This document shows positions 16,407-25,294 of a stretch of 52,394 nucleotides of DNA, in pieces (positions within the stretch are counted from its first letter, which is position 1; each line of letters begins with the position of its first letter). The stretch lies in NCBI GenBank assembly GCA_947490615.1, contig CANLHK010000016.1, positions 1-52,394 of the forward strand, read 5' to 3'. This stretch comes from Planctomycetaceae bacterium. Its GTDB lineage: Bacteria; Planctomycetota; Phycisphaerae; Phycisphaerales; SM1A02. A program made the translations under genes and the position numbers. A model generated the notes under the pieces. That model worked only from the letters and a program-made list of their open reading frames with translations. It had not been told where the DNA came from and did no database searches.

Positions 16407-19106
16407 GTGGCTGAAAGCGCCGCCATCCTCGATCCGCGCGATGTCTCTTGGGTCGATCCCACGCGGCATCCACACTTCGCGACGCCCGCGATGCGGCAAT
16501 ACGGGCGCGCCAAGGTCGAGCACCCCGACTGCATCCTCTTCTTTCGGATGGGCGACTTCTATGAGATGTTTGATCGCGACGCGGTGCTCGCGCACAAGTT
16601 GCTCTCGATCACGCTGACCGAACGCAGCAAAGGCCTGCCGATGGCGGGCGTGCCCTTTCATGCCGCCGAGGGGTACATCCGCCGACTCGTGGCGATGGGA
16701 CATCGTGTGGCGGTCTGTGAACAGATGCAGGACCCGAAGGACGCCAAGGGCGTCGTGGAACGCGCAGTCACGCGAGTCCTCACGCCCGGAACGCTCGTCG
16801 ATGACTCGCTCCTAGAGAGTGGCGCGTCCAATCGCGTGGCCGCGGTGCATTTTGATGGCGCTGAGGCGCATGTCGCATCGATTGAGATTTCAACCGGCGC
16901 CTTCAGTGTGCTCTCCTGCCCTGCCGCTTCGCTGGAAGATGAACTCGCTCGACTCGCGCCGAGCGAGGTGGTTCACGCCGAAGAACGCGATGGCACGGTT
17001 CCACCTGAGTGCGCGCGACTGGCCGCACGCGGCATCGCGCTGACGGCGAGACCTGGTTGGTACTTCCGAACGCAAGACGCGCTCACCGCGCTCACCGACC
17101 AGTTTGCCGTGCAGAGTCTGGAGGGTTTCGGGTTCGCCAAGGACGAGCCGTCGATTGGTGCAGCTGGCGCGATTCTGCGCTACGCACTGGAGACGCAGGC
17201 CTCTGAGCATCTTCCTGGCGAGGCGAAGGGGCGACTCCTGCACCTCTCTGCGCCCAAGCGCGTTGCCCGAGGCACGCGACTCAATCTCGATGCCACCACG
17301 CTGCGCGCGCTGGAAATCGAACGCACGCTGCGCACGGGTTCAAGCGAAGGCAGTCTGCTCTCGATCTTTGACGCGGCGGCCACACCGATGGGGCGCCGAT
17401 TGATTCGCGATTGGCTCTGCGCGCCGCTCGCGCAACAGCCTGCGATTGACGCGCGATTGGAGCGCGTCGCCGCGTTGGTGGCCGACGAACGGTTCGCGCA
17501 GAGTGTCGCTGGTGTGCTGGCGAACTTGCAGGATGTCGCGCGTATTGCAGGGCGTGCCGCACTGGGCCGCGCCACGCCGCGCGACCTCGTCGCCCTCGCG
17601 CGCTCGCTCGCTGCGAACACGGCGCTGCAAGCCACGCTCGCACCCTGCGCAGCGTTTGCCGATGACTGCGCGGAGCTCGCACACGCTGCCCCGCTGCTCA
17701 CGCCGCTCTCTGCGAAACTCGCCGCGGCGATCAAGCACGATGCGCCGACTCATCTTCGAGAAGGCGGAGTCTTTGCCGACGGCTATGACAGTGTCCTCGA
17801 CGAAACCAGGCTTCTAAGGCGGGATTCGTCGGTGTGGCTCGCCAAGTATCAGGACGAACTCATCGCCGCGAGTGGCATCTCCTCACTCAAGGTCGGTTTC
17901 AACTCGGTGTTCGGCTACTACATCGAGCTCTCTGCGGTGAACGCCGCGAAGGCGCCCGCGACCTTCACGCGCAAGCAGACCCTGCGCAACGCCGAGCGGT
18001 ACATCACGCCTGAGCTGAAGCAGTTCGAAGAGAAGGTCCTTCGCGCCGAGGCCGACGGCATTGCCCGCGAGCGCGAACTCTGGACGCTCATCCTGGCCGA
18101 TGTTGCAGCACTGATCAGCGCGATTGTCTCCTTTGGTGAACGCGCCGCGGAACTCGACGCCGTCTCGTGCCTTGCGACCGTCGCGCGGCGGCAGCGGTGG
18201 ACGCGGCCAACCATGCGCCAAGAGCGCGGCCTCTCCATCACCGCAGGTCGGCATCCCGTCTTGGACCGCACGCTCGCCTCATCGTTTGTTCCCAACGACA
18301 CGCGCCTTGGTGGTGATGCGCCCACGCTCGCGCTGATCACGGGACCGAACATGGCGGGCAAGAGCACCTACATCCGACAGGTCGCGCTCATCGCGCTCCT
18401 CGCGCATGTCGGCTCGTTTGTTCCTGCGGAAGCGGCCGAAATCGGCGTGCTCGATGCGATCCTCACTCGCATCGGAAGTGCCGACGAGATCCACTCAGGC
18501 CAGTCGACCTTCATGGTGGAGATGACCGAGACCGCGAGCATTCTGCATCACGCCACCGCCAACAGCCTCGTCATCCTCGATGAAATCGGCCGGGGCACCA
18601 GCACGCTCGATGGACTCTCACTCGCGTGGGCGATCACCGAGACGCTCGCAGCGCGCGGTGCCTGCACGCTCTTTGCCACGCACTACCACGAGCTCACCCA
18701 GCTTGCCGACACGGTGCCTGCAGTCACCAATCTCCATGTGAGCGTGCGCGAGTGGAACGACGAAGTCGTCTTCCTCCATCGCATTCTTGCGGGCCGCACC
18801 GATCGCAGTTACGGCATTCATGTCGCGCGACTCGCTGGCTTACCGCGTTCGACCGTGGCGCGCGCCAAGGAAGTCTTGGAGATGCTTGGACGAGTCGAAG
18901 TCGGCGACGCGCTGCGTGCGCGCAACGAAGCGGCACCGTCGTCACCGCGCGCGCGTGCCACGGATGCGCAACTCGGGTTGTTCAGCCAACCGCGCACCCA
19001 TCCCGTGGTCGAAGAGCTCCGCGCACTCGACCTCAACAACCTCACCCCGCTTGCTGCGTTTGATCTGCTGCGCAAGTTCGCGCAGCAATCGCACACGCAA
19101 GAGTAA
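16407..19106 (+). CDS. mutS: DNA mismatch repair ATPase MutS
   Basis: An 899-residue protein recognising base mismatches. The mismatch-binding motif GDFYEMF (F-x-E) is near residue 52. The core and clamp domains follow. The ATPase has Walker A GPNMAGKST (~residue 647), QSTFMVEM signature, VILDEIGRGTST (Walker B/D-loop) and the conserved FATHYHEL histidine switch. The C terminus has a short LGLFSQP-type segment and a final helical region (LNNLTPLAAFDLLRKF). I chose the GTG at 16407: a TATCTT hexamer ends 6 nt before it and the tRNA terminator occupies the upstream in-frame region. No mutL in the window. Confidence 0.95.
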   Translation: MAESAAILDPRDVSWVDPTRHPHFATPAMRQYGRAKVEHPDCILFFRMGDFYEMFDRDAVLAHKLLSITLTERSKGLPMAGVPFHAAEGYIRRLVAMGHRVAVCEQMQDPKDAKGVVERAVTRVLTPGTLVDDSLLESGASNRVAAVHFDGAEAHVASIEISTGAFSVLSCPAASLEDELARLAPSEVVHAEERDGTVPPECARLAARGIALTARPGWYFRTQDALTALTDQFAVQSLEGFGFAKDEPSIGAAGAILRYALETQASEHLPGEAKGRLLHLSAPKRVARGTRLNLDATTLRALEIERTLRTGSSEGSLLSIFDAAATPMGRRLIRDWLCAPLAQQPAIDARLERVAALVADERFAQSVAGVLANLQDVARIAGRAALGRATPRDLVALARSLAANTALQATLAPCAAFADDCAELAHAAPLLTPLSAKLAAAIKHDAPTHLREGGVFADGYDSVLDETRLLRRDSSVWLAKYQDELIAASGISSLKVGFNSVFGYYIELSAVNAAKAPATFTRKQTLRNAERYITPELKQFEEKVLRAEADGIARERELWTLILADVAALISAIVSFGERAAELDAVSCLATVARRQRWTRPTMRQERGLSITAGRHPVLDRTLASSFVPNDTRLGGDAPTLALITGPNMAGKSTYIRQVALIALLAHVGSFVPAEAAEIGVLDAILTRIGSADEIHSGQSTFMVEMTETASILHHATANSLVILDEIGRGTSTLDGLSLAWAITETLAARGACTLFATHYHELTQLADTVPAVTNLHVSVREWNDEVVFLHRILAGRTDRSYGIHVARLAGLPRSTVARAKEVLEMLGRVEVGDALRARNEAAPSSPRARATDAQLGLFSQPRTHPVVEELRALDLNNLTPLAAFDLLRKFAQQSHTQE

Positions 19107-19115
19107 GCCGTGCGC

Positions 19116-19682
19116 TCAATCACCATGCTTGGCGCGGAGTCGCGGTGAAAGCCGCAGCATCCAGTGGACGCGCTCAAACTCGTTGGTCCACTCTTGCAGC
19201 ACCGCGTTGGATTCGTCGGCGGGAATCTCAGCCCAAGGCAACTCACACGACGCACCAAATTGCCGTCGCGCCAATCCGCGATAGCGCGCCAGCGGACGAT
19301 CTCCAAGGATGGAACAAACCTCGTAATCCTCCGCGGCAAAGACCACCACGGGCACGCGGCCACCACCACAGATCTTCAGGTGCGAAGCGATCTCCGCTTC
19401 TTCGTCACGATCGACCCAACGCAAATCAATCGCGGGGTTTGCCTCAGCGATGCGCGCCAACATCGGACCTTGTTGAGCGCAGTCCCCGCACCAGATCCCG
19501 CTGACGACGAGCACGGGCATGCGGCGGGTGAAACTCGTCACGGTGGCGCGCTGCAAGTCCGAAAGAGCGACGCGCTCGTAGTTGGTCTTCCAAGAGACGG
19601 CCCGAGCAGGATCGCTCGCGAGGTAGCGATCAAACGGGACTGCGCGATTGAAGACGGACTCCACCAAGGAACGAGCGAGCAT
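19116..19682 (-). CDS. Thioredoxin-like protein
   Basis: A 188-residue protein with a thioredoxin fold. VLVVSGIWCGDCAQQGPML (~residues 57-75) holds the redox motif WCGDC; GRVPVVVF supplies the cis-proline. It lacks a signal peptide, so it is probably cytoplasmic. ATG 19682 is preferred to upstream in-frame codons, which would run antisense across the divergent VWA gene. It is convergent with mutS (9 bp gap). Substrate unknown. Confidence 0.8.
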   Translation of the reverse strand: MLARSLVESVFNRAVPFDRYLASDPARAVSWKTNYERVALSDLQRATVTSFTRRMPVLVVSGIWCGDCAQQGPMLARIAEANPAIDLRWVDRDEEAEIASHLKICGGGRVPVVVFAAEDYEVCSILGDRPLARYRGLARRQFGASCELPWAEIPADESNAVLQEWTNEFERVHWMLRLSPRLRAKHGD

Positions 19683-19732
19683 GACGACGACCTTTCGAAT
19701 TCTAAAGACGCGAGCGTACACTCCACGCACCC

Positions 19733-21349
19733 ATGCGTCTGTGGCTCTTCCTGCGCCTCCTTGCGACTCTACTGTGCTCCCACGCCGTGGCTGCGCAGGT
19801 TGATGTCCCTGTCGTGTTGCAAGACGAGCGCACGCCGACGCCGCCATCCGAAGTTCTCGAACTCGCGGCGGTTCCCGCAGAGGAAGCCGAGGCACTGAAC
19901 CGAATGGCCAACGCGCCGTCGTGGCCGCTGCGCGCGCTGGCGGTGATGCGGCTCGAACGCTTTGATTGCGAGAACAGCGCGCAGCGACTGCTCGCGATGG
20001 CCTCCGACAGTTCCTGGCGCGTGCGCGCGTATGCGTTTGCGTGCCTCGCGCGACGAGGCGTCGTCGTGGCGCACGAACGATTGCTCGAAGAACGCGACCC
20101 GCGCGTCCTTCGGGCGATGCTTCGCGGACGGTTTCTCCTGACGCCTGAAGAACTCGACGCCCGCCTCACGCGGTGTGAGAAGTCCATGAACCTTTTTGAG
20201 GCCATGGTCGCCCTTGAGTGTCTCGCGGCAGCAGACTCCATCAGCGAGTTCTCCGTTGATCCCGCGGTGGTCAAAGAACGACGCAAGCGCATGGATGAGC
20301 TCTTGTCTCGCATCATCCTGCGCATGGATCGTCCGCAAGGAGGAACGCTCTCACCCCGCCTTGCCGCGATCACTTCAGGAGACGATTCAGGGCGAAACTA
20401 CCGTTGGAGAGAGTGGTTTCGGCGGCACAAGATTGATCCTGGCTACCAGAGCGCCGCGTTGGTGACGCGCACCCCCAAGGGCGAACGGCTCGTCGAGCTC
20501 AACAAGGTGGCGCAACTCACGAGTGAACGGTTCGCAGCGTTTCAGACCTACCTCGCCTCGGTGGCGAGTCGGCCGATGGATCTGGCGATTCTCGTGGACT
20601 GCACCGCGAGCATGTCGCGTGAGCTCGCCGACGCGCAGAGTGGCATCGACGATCTCGCGGACTTTCTCGGCAGCATCACCAAAGGCGTGCGCATCGCCAT
20701 CGTCGGATACCGCGATCGCACGGACACCTGGGAGACGCGCGGCTGGGACTTCACCGCGAGTCTCGAAGAAGCGCGCGAACATCTCTGGTCGCTCTCGGTC
20801 GAAGGCGGCGGCGATGCACCTGAGAGCGTGTACGCAGCGATGAAGCTCGCGCTCACCAAGTTCAGTTGGCTTCCCGATCCGACGCCTCCTGGAGAGCTTC
20901 CGATTCGCGCGTGCGTGCTTGTCGGTGACGCGCCACCACATCCTGGTGAAGGCGGACTCTGCGTCGATCTCGCCAAGCGAGGATTCGCGCGCGGCGTGCG
21001 CTTCTACGGCATCATCGCGCGCGACAGTGAAACGAACATGAAAGGCGAAGACGCCGACGACGCGCCGCCCAAGCCCACGGCGCCGATCGCGGAGCCTCCT
21101 CCACCAACGCGCGCGCCGCGCGACACCAAACCAGGACAGGTCGAACCGCCGCGAGCTCCTCCTCCACTGGCGCAGAAGAAGCACAGTTACACCTGGTTTC
21201 CTGAGATCACCGAGGCAGGCGGGGGTCGCGCCGAGGTGCTGTCGGCAAAGGACTCACTCGTCGCAGAGATCGCCGAGCTCACACTCGCGGACAAGTACCG
21301 CGAGGAGTTCGCTGACTTCTTCGCCGCCTACAAAGAGCTCTGTCGGTAA
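19733..21349 (+). CDS. Exported von Willebrand factor A protein with HEAT-like repeats
   Basis: A 538-residue protein. Residues 1-21 (MRLWLFLRLL..., ending VAAQ) are a signal peptide. Residues ~45-200 are helical repeats reminiscent of HEAT motifs (WPLRALAVMRLE, WRVRAYAFACLARRG). The VWA domain begins at ~283 with the metal-binding motif DCTAS (DxTxS variant of DxSxS), and includes IAIVGYRDR and GGDAPESVYAAM. A proline-rich linker (~residues 440-490) precedes the C-terminal part. ATG 19733 follows a TACACT hexamer by 10 nt. Probably envelope or extracellular, function unknown. Convergent with obgE. Confidence 0.82.
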   Translation: MRLWLFLRLLATLLCSHAVAAQVDVPVVLQDERTPTPPSEVLELAAVPAEEAEALNRMANAPSWPLRALAVMRLERFDCENSAQRLLAMASDSSWRVRAYAFACLARRGVVVAHERLLEERDPRVLRAMLRGRFLLTPEELDARLTRCEKSMNLFEAMVALECLAAADSISEFSVDPAVVKERRKRMDELLSRIILRMDRPQGGTLSPRLAAITSGDDSGRNYRWREWFRRHKIDPGYQSAALVTRTPKGERLVELNKVAQLTSERFAAFQTYLASVASRPMDLAILVDCTASMSRELADAQSGIDDLADFLGSITKGVRIAIVGYRDRTDTWETRGWDFTASLEEAREHLWSLSVEGGGDAPESVYAAMKLALTKFSWLPDPTPPGELPIRACVLVGDAPPHPGEGGLCVDLAKRGFARGVRFYGIIARDSETNMKGEDADDAPPKPTAPIAEPPPPTRAPRDTKPGQVEPPRAPPPLAQKKHSYTWFPEITEAGGGRAEVLSAKDSLVAEIAELTLADKYREEFADFFAAYKELCR

Positions 21350-21379
21350 TCGCGACGGCAGCCGCCACGCGCGTCACGC

Positions 21380-22426
21380 TTAGCGACGCCACTCCGTTGG
21401 CACTGCTTCACCCTTGACCAACGCGTAGGAGCGTTCAAGGAGTTCGCGCACACCTTCGCCTGTGGCAGCGGAAATCACCACAGCGGTGTCTTCCTTGCCG
21501 CTGCCCTTACCCAATCCGAGTTCGGTGGAGAGGCGACGAATGCGCTTGGCGCGTTCTTCTTCTGGAACGAGGTCGACCTTCGAGAAGACCACGAGCTCGG
21601 GCTTCTCCGCAAGGATCGGCGAGAACGCGTGAAGCTCCGCGCGGATCATGCGGTAGTTGTCCGCGGGCTTCGAGCCATCCAACGGCGCGAGATCAACGAG
21701 GTGAACGATCGCCTTGGTCCGCTCGATGTGACGCAAGAAGTCATGGCCGAGTCCGGCGCCATCGCTTGCACCTTCGATCAAGCCAGGAATGTCCGCGAGG
21801 ACCACGCGACGATCGCCAGAAAGTTCGGCGATTCCAAGTTGCGGCTTGCGCGTGGTGAAGGGATACGCGCCGACCTTCGCCGTCGCGCGGCTCGTCGCGT
21901 TGAGAAGCGTGGACTTGCCCGCATTGGGAAGCCCAACGAACCCCACATCGGCGATCAATTTCAGTTCGAGTCGAAGCGAACGCTCGACGGCCTCGCCGCC
22001 TGGCGTGCACTCAGTGGGTGACTGATGCGTCGCGCTCTTGAAGCGATCGTTCCCGAGACCGCCCTTTCCACCCTCGGCGACCATGACCCGCTGTCCCTCT
22101 TCGAGAATGTCGGCGACAAACTCATCGGTTGCAGCGTCGCGCACCACGGTGCCAAGCGGCACGCGCACCGTGAGATCGGCGCCATCGCAACCGTGGCACT
22201 TCTTGCGAGCGCCCTTCTCACCAGGCTCTGCGAATCGGTGCGGACGATGCTCAAACTCAATGAGCGTGTCGAGGTGCCCATCGCCTACAAGAAAGACATG
22301 GCCGCCTCGGCCGCCGTCGCCACCATCGGGCCCACCCTTCTGGATGGACTTCTCCTGGCGAAAAGCGACGACGCCGTTGCCGCCGCTTCCGCTTCGAACA
22401 TGGATGATGGCCTCGTCAACGAGCAT
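21380..22426 (-). CDS. obgE: Obg-family GTPase
   Basis: A 348-residue GTPase for late 50S ribosome assembly. The glycine-rich Obg fold occupies ~1-158 (HVRSGSGGNGVVAFRQEK, GGPDGGDGGRGGHVFLVG). The G domain has G1 GLPNAGKST (~residue 165), the switch II/G3 segment DIPGLIEGAS, G4-like SKVD, and SAATGEG. The C-terminal OCT domain is absent, as is common. It lies 148 bp after rpmA, from which a terminator separates it. Confidence 0.95.
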   Translation of the reverse strand: MLVDEAIIHVRSGSGGNGVVAFRQEKSIQKGGPDGGDGGRGGHVFLVGDGHLDTLIEFEHRPHRFAEPGEKGARKKCHGCDGADLTVRVPLGTVVRDAATDEFVADILEEGQRVMVAEGGKGGLGNDRFKSATHQSPTECTPGGEAVERSLRLELKLIADVGFVGLPNAGKSTLLNATSRATAKVGAYPFTTRKPQLGIAELSGDRRVVLADIPGLIEGASDGAGLGHDFLRHIERTKAIVHLVDLAPLDGSKPADNYRMIRAELHAFSPILAEKPELVVFSKVDLVPEEERAKRIRRLSTELGLGKGSGKEDTAVVISAATGEGVRELLERSYALVKGEAVPTEWRR

Positions 22427-22511
22427 GGCGTGTCACGGAGTTGCGCGGCTGAAGCCGAAGGGGCGACAGCGCGCTCAAGAAAGTCGTTCGGCACAGATGG
22501 AACTGAGCGGG

Positions 22512-22540
22512 AAAGAAAGCCGCACGCAGTTGCGTGCGGC
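22512..22540 (-). terminator. Rho-independent terminator between rpmA and obgE
   Basis: GCCGCACGC (22519-22527) pairs with GCGTGCGGC (22532-22540) around a 4-nt loop. On the minus strand the stem is followed by TTTCTTT. Confidence 0.8.
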
Positions 22541-22574
22541 AAGAGATCGAAATGGTCGCAGGAGCGACGCCGAC

Positions 22575-22856
22575 TCAGCGCGTCGAGCCGACGGCCGCGT
22601 AGGCGGGAACGCTCGGATCGGACGGGATGATGTCGACATGCGATTCGCGGAAGCGAACCGTGCCAGCAGCAAGCGCCATCAGCGTGTGATCCTTGCCAAT
22701 GTGCACGAGGTAGCCTGGCTTCCAGCGGGTACCGCACTGACGCACGATGATCGCGCCCGCCTTGGCGAGTTCGCCACCGTACAACTTGATGCCACGGAAC
22801 TGCGGGTTCGAATCGCGTCCGTTCTTGGTCGAGCCTTGGCCCTTCTTGTGTGCCAC
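22575..22856 (-). CDS. rpmA: 50S ribosomal protein L27
   Basis: A 93-residue protein. The start is [18 protein letters not shown], the L27 N terminus that reaches towards the peptidyl-transferase centre, followed by [24 protein letters not shown] and [22 protein letters not shown] 22856 is chosen because it starts exactly at the conserved N terminus and has CGGAG 8 nt upstream. rplU, its usual neighbour, is not in the window. Confidence 0.96.
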   Translation of the reverse strand: MAHKKGQGSTKNGRDSNPQFRGIKLYGGELAKAGAIIVRQCGTRWKPGYLVHIGKDHTLMALAAGTVRFRESHVDIIPSDPSVPAYAAVGSTR

Positions 22857-22964
22857 GAAAAGTACTCCGATGATCCAATGCGGATCAATGTTCCTAGGTC
22901 TGAAGCCATCGTCAGTCAGCAACGGTCGTTGCTGCCTGCCGAGTCGGGAGAAGATACTGAAGCC

Positions 22965-23612
22965 TCAGCGGAAAATCCACTCGCGGCTCACGATCGGATA
23001 GGTCGTGTTTCCGCGGGGTTTTGGGTCGCCAGGGACCAGATAATCGATGCGCGCGGTCTTGCGGAGGGTCACCGACTCACCCGACTTCGGATGTGGACGC
23101 TTCTCCGTCTCTCGCGAGAGTCCTTGCACCATGACGGTGAGTTCAGTCGGTGCCAGGTCATCGGCGCAGAACACAACCAATCCGCTCTTGGCATGTTCCT
23201 TTCCAGGAAGAACCTCGCCGAGAATCTCGAACTGATCCTCAAGCAGGTCATTCTTCAGGTACGCCTTCAACTGGCGAACCACGCTGCTCGACACACCCTC
23301 ACCTTGCGCAAGGATCTTGCCGTGATCGGCGACGAGGTCGATGCGCGGCGCGTAGCGAAGCTCCTTGCCAGTGCTGTTCACGACATCGTAGGTCATGTAC
23401 CAGTAGTGCTTGCCACTGTCAGGGTCCTTATACAAGCGCAGCTCGCTGGGCTTGAAGTCGAGCTCCTTCGACGCGCCAAAGAGAGGGGCGGCGAACGCTG
23501 AGGAAGTGCTGACGAGCCCGACACTCTCACACACTGCGGACCCGACGAACGGGGTTGCGAGGAGGATTGCGAGAGTCGAGAAAGTAGGACGAACGAGTCG
23601 ATGGGTGCGCAT
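22965..23612 (-). CDS. Exported protein of unknown function
   Basis: A 215-residue protein with an N-terminal hydrophobic signal region (residues ~9-40) and no recognised domain. The mature part looks beta-rich (DPDSGKHYWYMTYDVVNSTGKELRY...). GGAG 5 nt before ATG 23612 decides the start. A TATGAT -10-like hexamer (23659-23664, minus strand) lies upstream. It is upstream of rpmA on the same strand. Confidence 0.6.
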   Translation of the reverse strand: MRTHRLVRPTFSTLAILLATPFVGSAVCESVGLVSTSSAFAAPLFGASKELDFKPSELRLYKDPDSGKHYWYMTYDVVNSTGKELRYAPRIDLVADHGKILAQGEGVSSSVVRQLKAYLKNDLLEDQFEILGEVLPGKEHAKSGLVVFCADDLAPTELTVMVQGLSRETEKRPHPKSGESVTLRKTARIDYLVPGDPKPRGNTTYPIVSREWIFR

Positions 23613-23698
23613 GGATGCTCCAAACTCCATTCGGCGTTGGCCGCGCGAAGGGTCCGCGATCATAGCGAAATCCTGCGGGAACCGTGCCCTGCCCGTGC

Positions 23699-23727
23699 TT
23701 GGAGCCCATCGACAACACTGCTACGGT
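23699..23727 (+). promoter_or_regulatory. Candidate promoter of the leader peptide/GNAT unit
   Basis: TTGGAG (23699-23704), 17-bp spacer, TACGGT (23722-23727). It is a weak match to consensus but positioned 9 nt before the mini-ORF start. Confidence 0.35.
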
Positions 23728-23736
23728 AACCGCGCG

Positions 23737-23757
23737 ATGAAGCCGCAATCTCAATGA
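23737..23757 (+). CDS. Putative six-residue leader peptide overlapping the GNAT start
   Basis: ATG AAG CCG CAA TCT CAA TGA encodes MKPQSQ. The stop codon overlaps the GNAT start codon as ATGA (23754-23757). It lies just after a -10-like hexamer, so it would be translated first from a near-leaderless transcript and couple to the acetyltransferase. Short enough to be chance. Confidence 0.35.
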   Translation: MKPQSQ

Positions 23758-24758
23758 GCACCGCCTTGCGCCCAGTCCAAGTCGTCCGCGCAACGCCTGA
23801 GCGCGCTGAGGAAGCCCTGTCAGCGCTCTTAGCCGCAGGACCCGCTGCCTCCGCGAGATTTGCGCGTCAGGCCGAGGCTGCAAAGATCGCCATCGACCGC
23901 ATGTGGTGTCTCGCAGACCAATACGGCAGCTATCGCATGGCCGTCTTAGCGGTCCCCACCATCGGCCGGACGACCATGCTGCTCGCGTCCCATGCGCGAT
24001 CGAGCCTTGAAGCAGCGAACCTTGGTGGCGCCATCGAGGCGGCTGCGTTGGGGTCCGCCGATACGTCCGACATCGTCCAAGCACTCATCGACCCCGATCG
24101 CACCCACGATCTCGAGGCGTTCGTCGCGGGAGGGCTGCAACGGATCGCGACGCTTGACTACCTCGAGTGCCCGATTCCGCGAGCTGTTGGTTCGCCCTTC
24201 GCGCACCCACCGTCCAATCTTCCGCCTGATTGGACCATCGAACTCGCTTGTGACGCGGCAGTGCTTGCGAGCCCCCACGCCGCCGACCTTCCGCCTGCCG
24301 TGCGTGAAGAGATCATCAGCGTGCTCGATGCGTCGTACCAACTGACACGCGACTGCCCAGGACTCGCGGGCATGCGGCGCACGAGTGATGTCCTCGACGG
24401 ACACTTCGGCATCAGTGCGCGGCCGCGCTTCTGGTTGCTTGCCAAGCAGCATGGTCGCGCGCTCGGCGTGTGCCTCATCAATACGACGACCGAACTTGGG
24501 CAGCGCGAGAACCCCGCAGTTCGGGCCAGCGCAGAGCTCGTGTACCTCGGCATCGCTCCCGCAGCCCGTGGAGCCGGCATCGCCCGCGCCCTGCTCGATC
24601 GAGGACTCCAAGAGTGCGCCCATGCGCGCATCGCGAGCCTGAGTTGCGCCGTGGATGCCACGAATGATCCTGCACGAAAGCTCTACGATTCCACAGGCTT
24701 TCGCATGACCTCGTGCCGCGAAGCGTTGGTTCGATCGCTCTCCACGCGGCGCGCGTGA
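23754..24758 (+). CDS. GNAT-family N-acetyltransferase
   Basis: A 334-residue protein. The C-terminal ~130 residues are a GNAT domain with the acetyl-CoA loop LGIAPAARGAGIARALLDRGL (about residues 260-280, Q/RxxGxG/A type) and the C-terminal ATNDPARKLYDSTGF motif. The N-terminal half may be a second, degenerate GNAT fold. Substrate unknown. ATG 23754 overlaps the leader mini-ORF stop. It is followed by the dnaA upstream region. Confidence 0.75.
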   Translation: MSTALRPVQVVRATPERAEEALSALLAAGPAASARFARQAEAAKIAIDRMWCLADQYGSYRMAVLAVPTIGRTTMLLASHARSSLEAANLGGAIEAAALGSADTSDIVQALIDPDRTHDLEAFVAGGLQRIATLDYLECPIPRAVGSPFAHPPSNLPPDWTIELACDAAVLASPHAADLPPAVREEIISVLDASYQLTRDCPGLAGMRRTSDVLDGHFGISARPRFWLLAKQHGRALGVCLINTTTELGQRENPAVRASAELVYLGIAPAARGAGIARALLDRGLQECAHARIASLSCAVDATNDPARKLYDSTGFRMTSCREALVRSLSTRRA

Positions 24759-25294
24759 TGCAAGACGATGGACGCGCGATGAAGCCGACGGTTCTGCTCG
24801 TTGCGAGCAAGCCGCGCCCACGCTGTCAAGGAGTGCCGCGGTGGACCTGCTAGAAAATTTTTCGCAAGTCGGAACGCCAAAGAAGCTCGCGCGCGATTTA
24901 TCCACAGGATTTCCGCCGAGCACTCCGCGGGTGCTCCTTGATCACGCAAAACGCTTGTTTTGAAGTGTTTCCGTGCGCTTGGCGACACTTCTGCGTGGAG
25001 CTGAGTTGCACGATCGTTGGTGCGCGATAGATTGCCGCCTCCTCGCAAGGACGCGGGACTCGCGGTGCTGCCTCGCGAGGACGGACCGGACGCATTCCAC
25101 GCTGACTCGAGGACCTCGCCACGCACCCCCGCTGGCTCCGATCCAAGAGCAACGCGCGTCCGAGCCGGTTGGGCCATTCCTCTCTTACCAATCCTGACTC
25201 TCGACCAAGCGACCACTCTTGCGCCGCACGCTGTCTCACCCGCAGCACTGCGACGCATCGTTCGCTTCGGACCGTCCTTCGCGGAGTTGTCCAG
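24759..25294. other. Non-coding region upstream of dnaA
   Basis: About 535 bp without a convincing gene. It contains an A/T-rich tract (24851-24864), one perfect DnaA box and a T/G-rich stretch (24950-24971). Only a single box was found by eye, so it is not shown to be an origin; it could be the dnaA control region. Confidence 0.6.
24898..24906 (+). promoter_or_regulatory. DnaA box
   Basis: TTATCCACA, a perfect match to the TTATNCACA consensus, 389 bp before the dnaA start codon. It is likely for dnaA autoregulation or part of an origin. Confidence 0.6.

Noticed and set aside
24759-25294. Calling this gap oriC
   Set aside because: Only one perfect DnaA box was seen; an origin would need a box cluster and skew evidence.
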